This document shows positions 22,983 to 31,243 of a stretch of 53,644 nt of DNA, piece after piece. The position numbers and the translations under genes were made by a program. Positions within the stretch are counted from its first letter, which is position 1; every line of letters starts with the position of its first letter. The notes beneath the pieces were generated by a model. That model was not told the origin of the DNA. It made no database searches and saw only the letters and a list, made by a program, of their open reading frames with translations. The stretch spans positions 49,009 to 102,652 of the forward strand of contig PLQW01000191.1 of assembly GCA_003160215.1 (NCBI GenBank), in the 5' to 3' direction. This stretch comes from Acidobacteriaceae bacterium. GTDB taxonomy: Bacteria; Acidobacteriota; Terriglobia; Terriglobales; Acidobacteriaceae.

Positions 22983-24462
22983 TAAAGTTCCCAGCAATAA
23001 TCCGCTGCCGAACAAGGAACGGGTAAAGCTGCCACGGCAGCGAGTGCCCGAACAAAATCCCGAGGTGCGCGCCCACAACTTCCTGGAAGTAAACCTCGGT
23101 TTCCCTATCGAGCAAGCACGGCAGGAATCGCTGCGCTGCATTGAATGTCCCAAGCCCGGCTGCGTCGAGAAGTGTCCGGTGTCGGTGGACGTGCGAGCGG
23201 TGATCGATCTCATACTCGCAGGTGATTACCAGGGCGCGGCGTCGAAGGTCCGCGAGGACAATGCGCTGCCCGCGATCACCGGACGCGTATGTCCGGTCGA
23301 AGACCAGTGCGAGTCGGGTTGTGTGCTGGGCAAGAAGGGCGAGCCGGTTGGAATTGCCTACCTGGAGCGCTTCGTGGCGGATTGGGAGCGCGAGACAGGA
23401 CAGTTCGGATCTCCCGTGTCCGCGCCTGCCACGGGCAAGAAGGTGGGCCTCATCGGCAGCGGCCCGGCGAGCCTGGCGTGCGCTGGCGACCTTATCCAGA
23501 TGGGACACCAGGTGCACGTGTTTGAAGCTCTGCACGAACTCGGCGGCGTTCTGGTGTATGGCATTCCAGAGTTTCGGTTGCCCAAGGATATTGTCCGTCA
23601 CGAGATTGAGGTGCTACGCCGCCGCGGCGTTGAGTTCGAGACGAATGTTGTGGTCGGCAAGACGGTCACGATTGACGAACTGATGCAAGAGGAAGGATTC
23701 GACGCCATCTTCGTGGCGACCGGCGCTGGTCTGCCCCGCTTCCTCAAAGTTCCGGGAGAGAACTTTAACGGTGTCTATTCGGCCAACGAGTTTCTTACCC
23801 GCGTGAACCTGATGCGGGCTTATCTTTTCCCCCAGTACGACGAGCCGCTCTATCCTTGCAAGGACCGCGACGTGATCGTGGTCGGAGGCGGCAACACCGC
23901 GATGGACGCGGTGCGCAGCGCGCTACGCCTGGGCGCAAAGACCGCCAGTATCTTTTACCGCCGCACTCTGGTGGAGATGCCAGCCCGCGTGGAAGAAGTG
24001 CATCACGCCAAGGACGAGGGCGTTCACTTCGAGATGCTGGTGAATCCGGTGGAGTTTTTCGGCGACGAGAAAGGTAATCTCACCGCCGTGAAGTGCATCC
24101 GCCAGGAACTGGGCGAGCCGGATGATTCGGGACGCCGCAGCCCGGTGCCAATTAAGGGCACAGAGTTCGTTACGCCGTGCTCGGTCGCGATCATCGCGGC
24201 CGGTACATCGGCGAACCCGTTGATCCAGTCAACCACTCCGGGACTGGCGGTGACCAAGCGCGGATACATCTCGGCAAACGACGACCTCGCGACCTCGAAG
24301 CCGGGCGTGTTCGCGGGCGGCGACATCGTTACCGGCGGCGCAACCGTGATCCTCGCCATGGGCGCCGGGCGCAAGGCGGCCAAGTCGATCAATGAGTATC
24401 TGATGGGCGCACCGAAGGAAAGCGTGCAGGAGAAGGCTAGCACGGCCGTTTCCGCCGACTAG
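22975..24462 (+). CDS. nfnB: NfnB-like flavoprotein with two [4Fe-4S] clusters (GltD family)
   Basis: 495-aa partner of NfnA, of the glutamate-synthase small-subunit family. N-terminal cysteines for two [4Fe-4S] clusters are present (RCIECPKPGCVEKCPVSVD and GRVCPVEDQCESGC). Then come an FAD-binding VGLIGSGPASLACAG and an NADPH-binding VVGGGNTAMDAVRSA, and a final GVFAGGDIVTGGATVILAMG. ATG at 22975 overlaps the nfnA stop, so translation is coupled. NfnB carries the bifurcating FAD in characterised enzymes. Confidence 0.9.
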   Translation: MSNKVPSNNPLPNKERVKLPRQRVPEQNPEVRAHNFLEVNLGFPIEQARQESLRCIECPKPGCVEKCPVSVDVRAVIDLILAGDYQGAASKVREDNALPAITGRVCPVEDQCESGCVLGKKGEPVGIAYLERFVADWERETGQFGSPVSAPATGKKVGLIGSGPASLACAGDLIQMGHQVHVFEALHELGGVLVYGIPEFRLPKDIVRHEIEVLRRRGVEFETNVVVGKTVTIDELMQEEGFDAIFVATGAGLPRFLKVPGENFNGVYSANEFLTRVNLMRAYLFPQYDEPLYPCKDRDVIVVGGGNTAMDAVRSALRLGAKTASIFYRRTLVEMPARVEEVHHAKDEGVHFEMLVNPVEFFGDEKGNLTAVKCIRQELGEPDDSGRRSPVPIKGTEFVTPCSVAIIAAGTSANPLIQSTTPGLAVTKRGYISANDDLATSKPGVFAGGDIVTGGATVILAMGAGRKAAKSINEYLMGAPKESVQEKASTAVSAD

Positions 24463-24573
24463 TGCTTTCAGAATTGATGTGTGCTCCCCGCGTGGATCGT
24501 TCGCCTCCGTGGCCGCGTATAGGGGCAGAAAGAAAAATCGCTTAAGCCGCCCAGAAGCGCTCAATGGGGATCT

Positions 24574-25272
24574 ATGAAAAATGATAGCTTGCTTCCTTGC
24601 CGTGAATTGAGTGATGTGCTTCGGCCCGCCTACAATCCGTGCCACGGCTTTGAATCCATATGTACAAGCATGCGGTGGATTCCGGCGAACGGCCATGTCC
24701 CACGTGGATTTTGCGGTGCGTTGGGGCAACTCGACAATGTCGAACTTGTCTTGATTGTGGCGGAACCGGGCGACCCACACTCGGGTGAGTCCTACTCAGC
24801 GGATTCGCCAGACGAGTGGCTCGCGGCAGTTAGCAAGAGAGTGTACGAGTGTTTTGAAAAAGGCACAGATCTATATCATAGGAACATTCGGGAAATTCTT
24901 AACAAATGTTGGGACGGGCTACCTTTCGCCGAGCAGATGCGGCGAACTTGGGTTACGGAATCGGTTCTTTGCTCCGCTCAAAGAGAGTGCGGTAGTGTTC
25001 CGGCAAAAATTAGCCGACACTGCGTGGACGCATATCTCAGGAAGCAACTCTCAATGCTGTCCCATGCAACGCTGTCCCATGCAACCATTGCAACCCTGGG
25101 CCGAAAGGCTAAGAACCGAACGGTGCGTCTTGAGTGTGCGCTCGGACAAAAGTTCATTAACGCCTTTGCCGCCGCCCCTCCAGGGTGTTATCGCCGCGAA
25201 GCGAAGCCGTCCTGGGATCGAATAGCTGTCGAGGTCCGGAGGCGCTCCAAACCGGACGGGGCCCCGTCGTAA
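24574..25272 (+). CDS. Diverged uracil-DNA-glycosylase-superfamily-like protein
   Basis: 232-aa protein. The order of motifs resembles the UDG fold: VELVLIVAEPGDPHSGE (like the VGEAPG loop), a helical middle with NIREILNKCW, WVTESVLCSA (like the TN strand), CVDAYLRKQLSML and TIATLGRKAKNR (like the ivalG.xA segment). The activity is only a guess from motif order, and the catalytic Asp/Asn is not clear. A 15-bp in-frame tandem duplication (25057-25086) gives LSHATLSHAT just before the TLG strand. Upstream GGGGA suits the ATG at 24574. It converges on aroG. Confidence 0.5.
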   Translation: MKNDSLLPCRELSDVLRPAYNPCHGFESICTSMRWIPANGHVPRGFCGALGQLDNVELVLIVAEPGDPHSGESYSADSPDEWLAAVSKRVYECFEKGTDLYHRNIREILNKCWDGLPFAEQMRRTWVTESVLCSAQRECGSVPAKISRHCVDAYLRKQLSMLSHATLSHATIATLGRKAKNRTVRLECALGQKFINAFAAAPPGCYRREAKPSWDRIAVEVRRRSKPDGAPS

Positions 25273-25294
25273 GTTAGGCCCGCCGCCTGCCCAG

Positions 25295-26347
25295 TTATCG
25301 CCCCGCCCGAACCGCCTTCGCAAGCCCGCCCAGCAACTCCGATGTCTCGTCCCATCCCATACACGCATCGGTGATGCTCTGCCCATACACCAAAGGTTCG
25401 CCTGGGACCATCTTCTGCGCTCCCGCGACCAGATTGCTTTCCAACATGACGCCAATGATATTGCGGTTTCCCTCGGCAATCTGCCCTGCGACGTCGCGGC
25501 AAACCGCAGGCTGACGAGTGTGGTCTTTGCCGCTGTTGGCGTGGCTGCAATCAATCATGACGCGCGGGGGCAGCCCGGCTTCCTGTAGCTGTCTGCACAC
25601 ATGGGCGACCGCATCGGCGGTGTAGTTCACGGTCCTTCTTCCGCCGCGCAGGATGACGTGGCAGTCCTGATTACCGGTTGTCACAAATATCGCAGATTGC
25701 CCATGCTTGGTGTGTCCCAGAAACGTATGCGGGTGGGCAGCCGACAAGACCGCTTCGATGGCAATCTGCACGTCTCCCGAGGTAGCGTTCTTGAATCCCA
25801 CCGGGCAGGAGAGGCCCGAAACCAGTTGCCGATGGACCTGGCTCTCGGTGGTACGCGCGCCAATGGCTCCCCAACTGACCAATCCCGCCAAATACTGGGG
25901 AGTGATCATGTCAAGGAACTCAGTTCCGGCGGGCACTCCCATTTCCGCCAAATCGAGTAGCAGACGCCTGGCCAGCCGCAGGCCGTCATTGATCTGGTAA
26001 GACTGGTCGAGATGAGGATCGTTGATCAATCCCTTCCATCCCACCGTGGTGCGGGGCTTCTCGAAATAAACGCGCATCACGATGCGCAGTTCCTTAGAAA
26101 ACTCCGCGATGGCAGCCTGGAGCAGGCTTGCATACCCGCGCGCAGCTTGCGGGTCATGAATCGAACACGGCCCGCACACCACCAGGAGACGACGGTCTCT
26201 GCCGGCGAGAATCTCGCAGATCTCACGACGAGTGTGGTGGACCGTTGCAGAAGCTGTCTCGGTTGTGGGCATCTCTTCCTCCAGAAAAACCGGAGGAAGC
26301 ACGACCTTGGTCCACTTTATGCGCAGGTCATCGATGGGATGGAACAT
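25295..26347 (-). CDS. aroG: 3-deoxy-7-phosphoheptulonate (DAHP) synthase, class I
   Basis: First enzyme of the shikimate pathway, joining phosphoenolpyruvate and erythrose 4-phosphate. The 350 aa contain the family hallmarks VCGPCSIHDP (metal Cys), YFEKPRTTVGWKGLINDP, IGARTTESQVHR, GFKNATSGD, GHTKHG and MIDCSHANSGKDH. AroF, AroG and AroH isotypes, and therefore which aromatic amino acid inhibits it, cannot be told from sequence alone. ATG at 26347. It stands alone among unlike genes. Confidence 0.95.
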   Translation of the reverse strand: MFHPIDDLRIKWTKVVLPPVFLEEEMPTTETASATVHHTRREICEILAGRDRRLLVVCGPCSIHDPQAARGYASLLQAAIAEFSKELRIVMRVYFEKPRTTVGWKGLINDPHLDQSYQINDGLRLARRLLLDLAEMGVPAGTEFLDMITPQYLAGLVSWGAIGARTTESQVHRQLVSGLSCPVGFKNATSGDVQIAIEAVLSAAHPHTFLGHTKHGQSAIFVTTGNQDCHVILRGGRRTVNYTADAVAHVCRQLQEAGLPPRVMIDCSHANSGKDHTRQPAVCRDVAGQIAEGNRNIIGVMLESNLVAGAQKMVPGEPLVYGQSITDACMGWDETSELLGGLAKAVRAGR

Positions 26348-26391
26348 GATGGCGCCGTAACTCTATTCTATGGGTGAGGAATGAATGTTCA

Positions 26392-26560
26392 CCACGGAGG
26401 CCACGGAGAGCACGGAGTAAATCAGGAGACCTCAAGAGTGTCACCCCTCGAGTCCGTATCGCTCCGCTCAGAGCACAAAGACGACTCCGCTTTGCTCTGT
26501 TCAGGATAACAAATGACAAAGAAAACCTGTCTTTCTCCGTGCGCTCCGTGTCCTCCGTGG
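26392..26560. repeat. Inverted repeat of CCACGGAG units
   Basis: A 26-base run of CCACGGAG/CACGGAG units (26392-26417) faces a near-perfect complement CTCCGTGCG...CTCCGTGG (26535-26560) across a 117-base loop. Such units are, from memory, common between genes in acidobacterial genomes. The loop contains no gene; it may fold into a large hairpin. Confidence 0.7.
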
Positions 26561-26574
26561 TTAATTCCACTCCC

Positions 26575-27765
26575 TTACGCCCACAACGCGGCCGAACCGC
26601 CTACCCATTCCAGATTGCGATTGTGATCGACGCCCATCATCATGCCACGTCCCATGCGCACTAGCGGCAGCACGGGCGTAAGGTCGCCGCCCTCGGGCCA
26701 AACAAACATCATGCGAATTTCCATTTGCGTCGGACCGTGCGGTGTTTGAATCACAGGCTCGAACTGCATCCGCTCCTGGAGAATGTAGTCGTGGCGCTGG
26801 TCGTTTGGGATTGCGTCGATGTCTGCCTGCGTCGGCGAAAACTTGATGCCGACTCCGGCGAACGAATACAGCGGCTTGAGCAGGTAATTCTCGTTGTCTT
26901 TCGGAAACTCGCGGAGATGGTCGAGAAACCATGTCTTCGGCACGCACCTATGTTTTAAGTGCGGGATGGAAAATTTACTGATCCGAAAATACCAGTTAGG
27001 ATGGCCCGCCCACTCGACGTCGAGTTCCTCCCGCAGATCGAAAGGCAGAGTCACCCCTTTGCGTTCGAGCTCGTCCACTATGCAGCGGTTGTAGATGCGT
27101 CGAACCTCAACCTCGCGCCCGTCCTTCGTATAAAAGAGCTTCTTGCCGCGCCTCTTCAGCGACAGAATGTCGACGATCGCGATCCCCAGTTCCCGCTGCG
27201 TCACCAGGAAGTCGGGCAGTGTCTTCTGGTGCTCCGGATCGATCTCCATCAGGATGACGTTCTCAGGATCTTGGCCGGCCACGATGAGCTCGCGCATCAG
27301 CTTCCAATACGAGTTAGGCTCGTAGCCGCTGAGATAGATGCCTAGATCCGACGGCAGCTCGTAAGTCTCAATGTATTGATGCGCCGATAGCGCCTGGTAT
27401 CCATAGAGAGAAGGGAAGGCCTGCAGCTCGACGAGTTTCGGCTCCAATTCTCCCGTCGCAGTGCGCACCACGCCGAAGTCCACCTGCACGAACATGGGCA
27501 GCGGCGATTCATTGGGCACGTTGTATTGCGGAGGGACGGACGCGTCGGACGTCCGGCGGTACTCTGGATTATTCACAAGTTGCAGGACCAGATCACGGCC
27601 ATACTGCGACATCTGGTCGAGCAAACCTTTGGGTACAAAGCAGGGCGTCTCCGAGACGCGGAAGCCGATGTGCGTACCGCAGGCCTGATCCAAATGCTGG
27701 AGGAGTTGGCGGTATTTCTCCGGAGTGAAGTTGCGGTTGAACTCCTCGCGCAGCGCTGGGATCAT
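26575..27765 (-). CDS. ATP-grasp-like protein of unknown substrate
   Basis: 396-aa protein. NYLLKPLYSFAGVGIKFSPT resembles the lysine-bearing, glycine-rich strand of ATP-grasp ligases, and VDFGVVRTATGELEPKLVEL carries conserved acidic residues near the N-terminus. It is probably a non-standard (circularly permuted or degenerate) ATP-grasp enzyme joining a carboxylate to an amine. Its ATG is two bases after the M29-like stop, so it is the last gene of a cluster with an amide ligase, another ATP-grasp enzyme and a peptidase. Family assignment moderate, substrate unknown. Confidence 0.65.
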   Translation of the reverse strand: MIPALREEFNRNFTPEKYRQLLQHLDQACGTHIGFRVSETPCFVPKGLLDQMSQYGRDLVLQLVNNPEYRRTSDASVPPQYNVPNESPLPMFVQVDFGVVRTATGELEPKLVELQAFPSLYGYQALSAHQYIETYELPSDLGIYLSGYEPNSYWKLMRELIVAGQDPENVILMEIDPEHQKTLPDFLVTQRELGIAIVDILSLKRRGKKLFYTKDGREVEVRRIYNRCIVDELERKGVTLPFDLREELDVEWAGHPNWYFRISKFSIPHLKHRCVPKTWFLDHLREFPKDNENYLLKPLYSFAGVGIKFSPTQADIDAIPNDQRHDYILQERMQFEPVIQTPHGPTQMEIRMMFVWPEGGDLTPVLPLVRMGRGMMMGVDHNRNLEWVGGSAALWA

Positions 27766-27767
27766 TC

Positions 27768-28805
27768 TCAGGCCTCGATGAGAAAGCGGCCCTTCTCCAT
27801 GATTTGTTGGCCGTCAACCCAGATATCGAAGTGCAAGCCCACGACGTCAATGTGGGTGCTGGAATACCACTCTGCGCCGGTGTGCGCGCCATAAGGGTTT
27901 CCGAAGGCGATGTGCACGCCGGGAAATTTCTCGTCTTGCAGAATCTGCCCGATGACATGCTTCAGTTCGAGGTTCGTTCCGATGGCGAACTCCCCGACCA
28001 GATGGCTGTTTTCGTCGGTGTGCGTGTAGGCCCAGAACTCCTCTTCCAGAACTTTGTTGTCGCTGAAGACCTCGGTGATTCGGTTGTTCTTCATGTGGAT
28101 GGTGAGCGGCTGGCGCGCCAGGTCGGGATACTTCTCGCACAGGTAGTCGCCAACCACGCCATCCACGACATAAGTTCCGTTTACTTCTCCCGGGGCGGTG
28201 AACACCTCGCCGCCGGGCAGGTTCCCCCATTTATCAGGGCTGATGATGCCACTGGTTTTCACCCAGCGGTAGTTGGGATTCAGAGTCGCCGAGAAATCGC
28301 TACCGGCAGGGTTCTTGGCTTTGATTTCTTTCGCCTTGTTGACGATCTCGATGACCTTCTTGCTGAGCGCGTCCACGCGGTTGAAGTCGGCGCGCATGCC
28401 TTCCAGCATGATCTGCCGGTTGATATTGACCATGTGCGCGTGCCGCATCTTGCGCCGGTTCACGATGTCCGTCATCTGCATGCGCGACTTCAGTTCGTTG
28501 CGCTGCACGCGGACGGCGAAGATGCTGACCTGGCTGGTCTCCATGTCGGCCGCGATTTCCGGCGGCAGTTCGATAAGCGGCCGCGGTGCGAGGTCTTCGA
28601 GCACAAACGCCTTAAATGGCGAGCCGACCGTCAGCAATTCCTGCGCAATGCTGGCTGCGATGTCACGACAAATGTTGTCGGTGATGAGCGTGACTTTTTC
28701 CCATGGCTGAATGCGCAGGCAGGTGTGCACCGCGTTGTGAGCGCCAGGAGAAAGTTCAGCATCGAATGTAGTTTTGGTGAGATCGGTCAGAACGGGTTGA
28801 ATCAA
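27768..28805 (-). CDS. M29-like aminopeptidase (thermophilic metallopeptidase family)
   Basis: 345-aa cytoplasmic peptidase-like protein. Late motifs fit family M29: GEVFTAPGEVNGTYVVDG, SHLVGEFAIGTN (metal Glu), GNPYGAHTGAEWYSSTH and HIDVVG (metal His and Asp). The ORF opens upstream at 28997, but AGAAAGGA lies seven bases before a TTG at 28805 and the family begins there, so that start is chosen. It would trim small peptides, probably linked to the amide-forming enzymes in the same cluster. Whether it degrades or matures the product cannot be told. Confidence 0.75.
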   Translation of the reverse strand: MIQPVLTDLTKTTFDAELSPGAHNAVHTCLRIQPWEKVTLITDNICRDIAASIAQELLTVGSPFKAFVLEDLAPRPLIELPPEIAADMETSQVSIFAVRVQRNELKSRMQMTDIVNRRKMRHAHMVNINRQIMLEGMRADFNRVDALSKKVIEIVNKAKEIKAKNPAGSDFSATLNPNYRWVKTSGIISPDKWGNLPGGEVFTAPGEVNGTYVVDGVVGDYLCEKYPDLARQPLTIHMKNNRITEVFSDNKVLEEEFWAYTHTDENSHLVGEFAIGTNLELKHVIGQILQDEKFPGVHIAFGNPYGAHTGAEWYSSTHIDVVGLHFDIWVDGQQIMEKGRFLIEA

Positions 28806-28838
28806 GAACAATCCTTTCTGGATGTTTCGTCTTGAAGG

Positions 28839-28859
28839 GGCACGGGCTCCAGCCGTGCC
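28839..28859 (-). terminator. Hairpin between OmpH-like and M29-like genes
   Basis: GGCACGG (28839-28845) pairs with CCGTGCC (28853-28859) around a 7-base loop. It has no clear T tract, so it may attenuate rather than end transcription. Hairpins of this sequence type look like an intergenic repeat family. Confidence 0.5.
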
Positions 28860-28875
28860 GTAAACGAATCCGGTG

Positions 28876-30006
28876 TCAGTGAGTAGTACACCCTTTATAA
28901 GGACACGGCTCCTGCGGAGCTGGCTGGCTGCTTTGGGGTTGCTGCTGAGCAATTCCTTGCGAAGGCGGCGGCGCTCCGTCCCACTGCACTCGGGCATTGC
29001 ACGAGTGCGACAGGTCCTGCTCGTCAGGGAAACAAATGTATAGCGCTGTCGGACTGTCGGCTCCGCACGTCCAAATGCCGCCAGGGCTGAGAAAACCGCC
29101 CAGCTTTTCGCCCGGGTTCAGCGTAGCCGCTAGCTTAGATGACTTATCCCAAATACCTTTCCGGTGAAAGATAACTGTGCACGTGACTTTCTGCGTAGAT
29201 ACGTTCGTCAACCAAGCGTCCACTTCGCCAGAACAGCTTCCAGGCCCTGTTGCCATCCTAGATTCAGCTTTCACGGATTGATTGACCGAACTGCATGAGG
29301 AGGGTGAAGGGTTATATCCCAAAGTCGATGAGACCTGAGAAAGGCCGTCGCTTGTGCCTGTCGCCTGGGCTTGTGGGCCAGCCCCCTGCTGAGCAGCTGA
29401 CAGACCGGCGGCGCTGGCGAGGTTGTACGCTTCAATAATCCCTGAAGTTATGTCAGACTCGGGCTTTGTAGCCAATGCTGCGTGCTCGTCTACTAATGGT
29501 CCGCTCATTAGCAACGGACCTTTTGGCCAAAGTTCCGTCGTGTAATGATCGCCGACAAACGATGGCACGATGATTGCGTCCAATCCATTTTCCCGGACAT
29601 ACTCCTTTATTATCGGGGCCATCTTCTGCAAGATCCGCTGGGCGATCTCGGTCTGCTGGCGTTTAAAGTCCTCTTGCGCGTCCTCGATCGAGCGCCGGAG
29701 GCTCTTCTGCTTGGTTTCGATGGATCTTAAGAGGCTGTCGCGGGCCTCGTCGTTCATCTCGTTGCCCTGTGTCTTAAGCTGCGTCTTCAGGTTTTCCACC
29801 TCGGCGTTGAGGTTCTGCAGCTCGATGCGTCGGGGTTCAAACTTCTTGGTTAAAGCTTCGAAGTCGCTCGCGCCACTGCTGGCAATCGCCCGTTGAATAT
29901 CGATACTGACGACCTTTATCGGAGCCTGGGATGAGCCGACAGTTTGTCCCAGACATGCAGTAACAGGTAAAACCAGCAACCAAAGCACAATCACAGTCTT
30001 GTTCAT
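28876..30006 (-). CDS. Secreted OmpH/Skp-like coiled-coil protein with cysteine-rich C-terminus
   Basis: 376-aa exported protein. A signal sequence (TVIVLWLLVLPVTACLG) is followed by a Skp/OmpH-like region (about 28-155) with KVVSIDIQRAIASSG, long charged coiled coil and ending KEYVRENGLDAIIVPS. After a low-complexity Ala/Gln linker comes an unusual second half with eight or more Cys and a beta-rich core (TCTVIFHRKGIWD, SPGGIWTCGADSPT), ending in a Pro/Gln tail. Skp is normally about 160 aa. ATG at 30006 has GAGGAG ten bases upstream. Its neighbours are amide-ligase genes; whether it belongs functionally to them is unclear. Confidence 0.7.
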   Translation of the reverse strand: MNKTVIVLWLLVLPVTACLGQTVGSSQAPIKVVSIDIQRAIASSGASDFEALTKKFEPRRIELQNLNAEVENLKTQLKTQGNEMNDEARDSLLRSIETKQKSLRRSIEDAQEDFKRQQTEIAQRILQKMAPIIKEYVRENGLDAIIVPSFVGDHYTTELWPKGPLLMSGPLVDEHAALATKPESDITSGIIEAYNLASAAGLSAAQQGAGPQAQATGTSDGLSQVSSTLGYNPSPSSCSSVNQSVKAESRMATGPGSCSGEVDAWLTNVSTQKVTCTVIFHRKGIWDKSSKLAATLNPGEKLGGFLSPGGIWTCGADSPTALYICFPDEQDLSHSCNARVQWDGAPPPSQGIAQQQPQSSQPAPQEPCPYKGCTTH

Positions 30007-30108
30007 TGAGGCCAATCTCCTCACAACTCGATTTCGCTCGGTCATTACATCTTAATCAGCCCATGTCAATCAGCTATTAAGTCAAGGCCGTGTCTTTTCA
30101 AATCCGTT

Positions 30109-31239
30109 CTACCTGCCTGCGGAGACCTGATCGAATACTCCGACTCGCGTCTCGGCGACGATGTAGTCCACGACCTGCTTCAGGTCGCCGGTCTCCTCGA
30201 ACACCTTCAGCTGACGGTCGGCGCCGGTACCCATCTCGAGCATCCGGTAAATGTAATTGATCTCTTTCCGCGATCCCAGTTCATCCACCACCGGGTCAAT
30301 CAAATTAAGATATTCCAGCATCAAGTCGCGGACCGGGACCTCTTCCTCTTTTCCGAAATCAATCAGCTTGCCCTGGATTCCGTAACGCGAGGCGCGGAAT
30401 TTGTTCTCCATGATGAGCGCACGGCCATAGATGCGATAGCTCTTATTGGATGCATGCAGCTTGTACAGCATGGCCATGGTCGCCTGGATTAGCGCCGCGA
30501 TCGCTACCGTTTCGTCGAGCCGCATGGGGATGTCGCACACTCGCACCTCGAGGGTATCGAAGAACGGATGCGGGCGGATGTCCCACCAGATTTTCTTGCC
30601 GTTATCGATGCAATGGGTCTTGACCAGCAGGTCAACGAAAGTCTCGTATTCCGACCAGTTGGCGAAAACATCGGGGATGTTGGTGCGTGGGAAACGCTCA
30701 AACACTTTGCAGCGGTACGATTTAAACCCGGTATTCATGCCCATCCAGAACGGCGAGTTCGACGACAGCGCCAGGATATGCGGCAGGAAGTACCGCATGG
30801 AATTCATGATGTGGATGGCGGTATTGCGGTCCTCAATGCCGATGTGGACGTGCAATCCGAAAACCAGGTTGGCGCGCGCGATGAGCTGCATGTCCTCGAC
30901 CACCTGCGCATAGCGCTCGTCGGGATAAATCTCCTGCAGCTTCCAGTCTGAAAACGGATGGGTGCTGGCCGCCGCCAGCAACATGCCCTGCTCGCTGGCG
31001 AGGGTGATCATTTGGCGGCGAAGAGATTGGATGTTCTCCCGAGCTTCTTTAATGTCCCTACAAACGCGGGTGCCGACCTCGATGACCGACTGGTGCATCT
31101 CGGGCTTGACTGCCTCGGCCAGCGCCAGCTTCGCTTTGGGGAGGATCTCAGATGCGATGTGCGAGCGGAGATCGCGCGTCTCCGGATCGATCGTCTGATA
31201 TTCCTCTTCAATCCCGATGCTGAGGCTTGGCCGCTCCAT
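30109..31239 (-). CDS. ybdK: YbdK-type carboxylate-amine ligase (GCS2 family)
   Basis: 376-aa enzyme of the glutamate-cysteine ligase 2 family that forms a peptide-like amide bond using ATP. Motifs: LSIGIEEEYQTID, HQSVIEVGT, GLHVHIGIEDRNT and WDIRPHPFFDTLEVRVCD. E. coli YbdK has weak gamma-glutamylcysteine activity, and other members have other substrates. The ATG lies four bases after the upstream ATP-grasp gene's stop, so both are made together. The natural product of the pair is unknown. Confidence 0.9.
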   Translation of the reverse strand: MERPSLSIGIEEEYQTIDPETRDLRSHIASEILPKAKLALAEAVKPEMHQSVIEVGTRVCRDIKEARENIQSLRRQMITLASEQGMLLAAASTHPFSDWKLQEIYPDERYAQVVEDMQLIARANLVFGLHVHIGIEDRNTAIHIMNSMRYFLPHILALSSNSPFWMGMNTGFKSYRCKVFERFPRTNIPDVFANWSEYETFVDLLVKTHCIDNGKKIWWDIRPHPFFDTLEVRVCDIPMRLDETVAIAALIQATMAMLYKLHASNKSYRIYGRALIMENKFRASRYGIQGKLIDFGKEEEVPVRDLMLEYLNLIDPVVDELGSRKEINYIYRMLEMGTGADRQLKVFEETGDLKQVVDYIVAETRVGVFDQVSAGR

Positions 31240-31243
31240 CCGC

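Noticed and set aside
22059-23213. Minus-strand ORF over nfnA/nfnB
   Set aside because: His-rich antisense frame; both Nfn genes are clear on plus.
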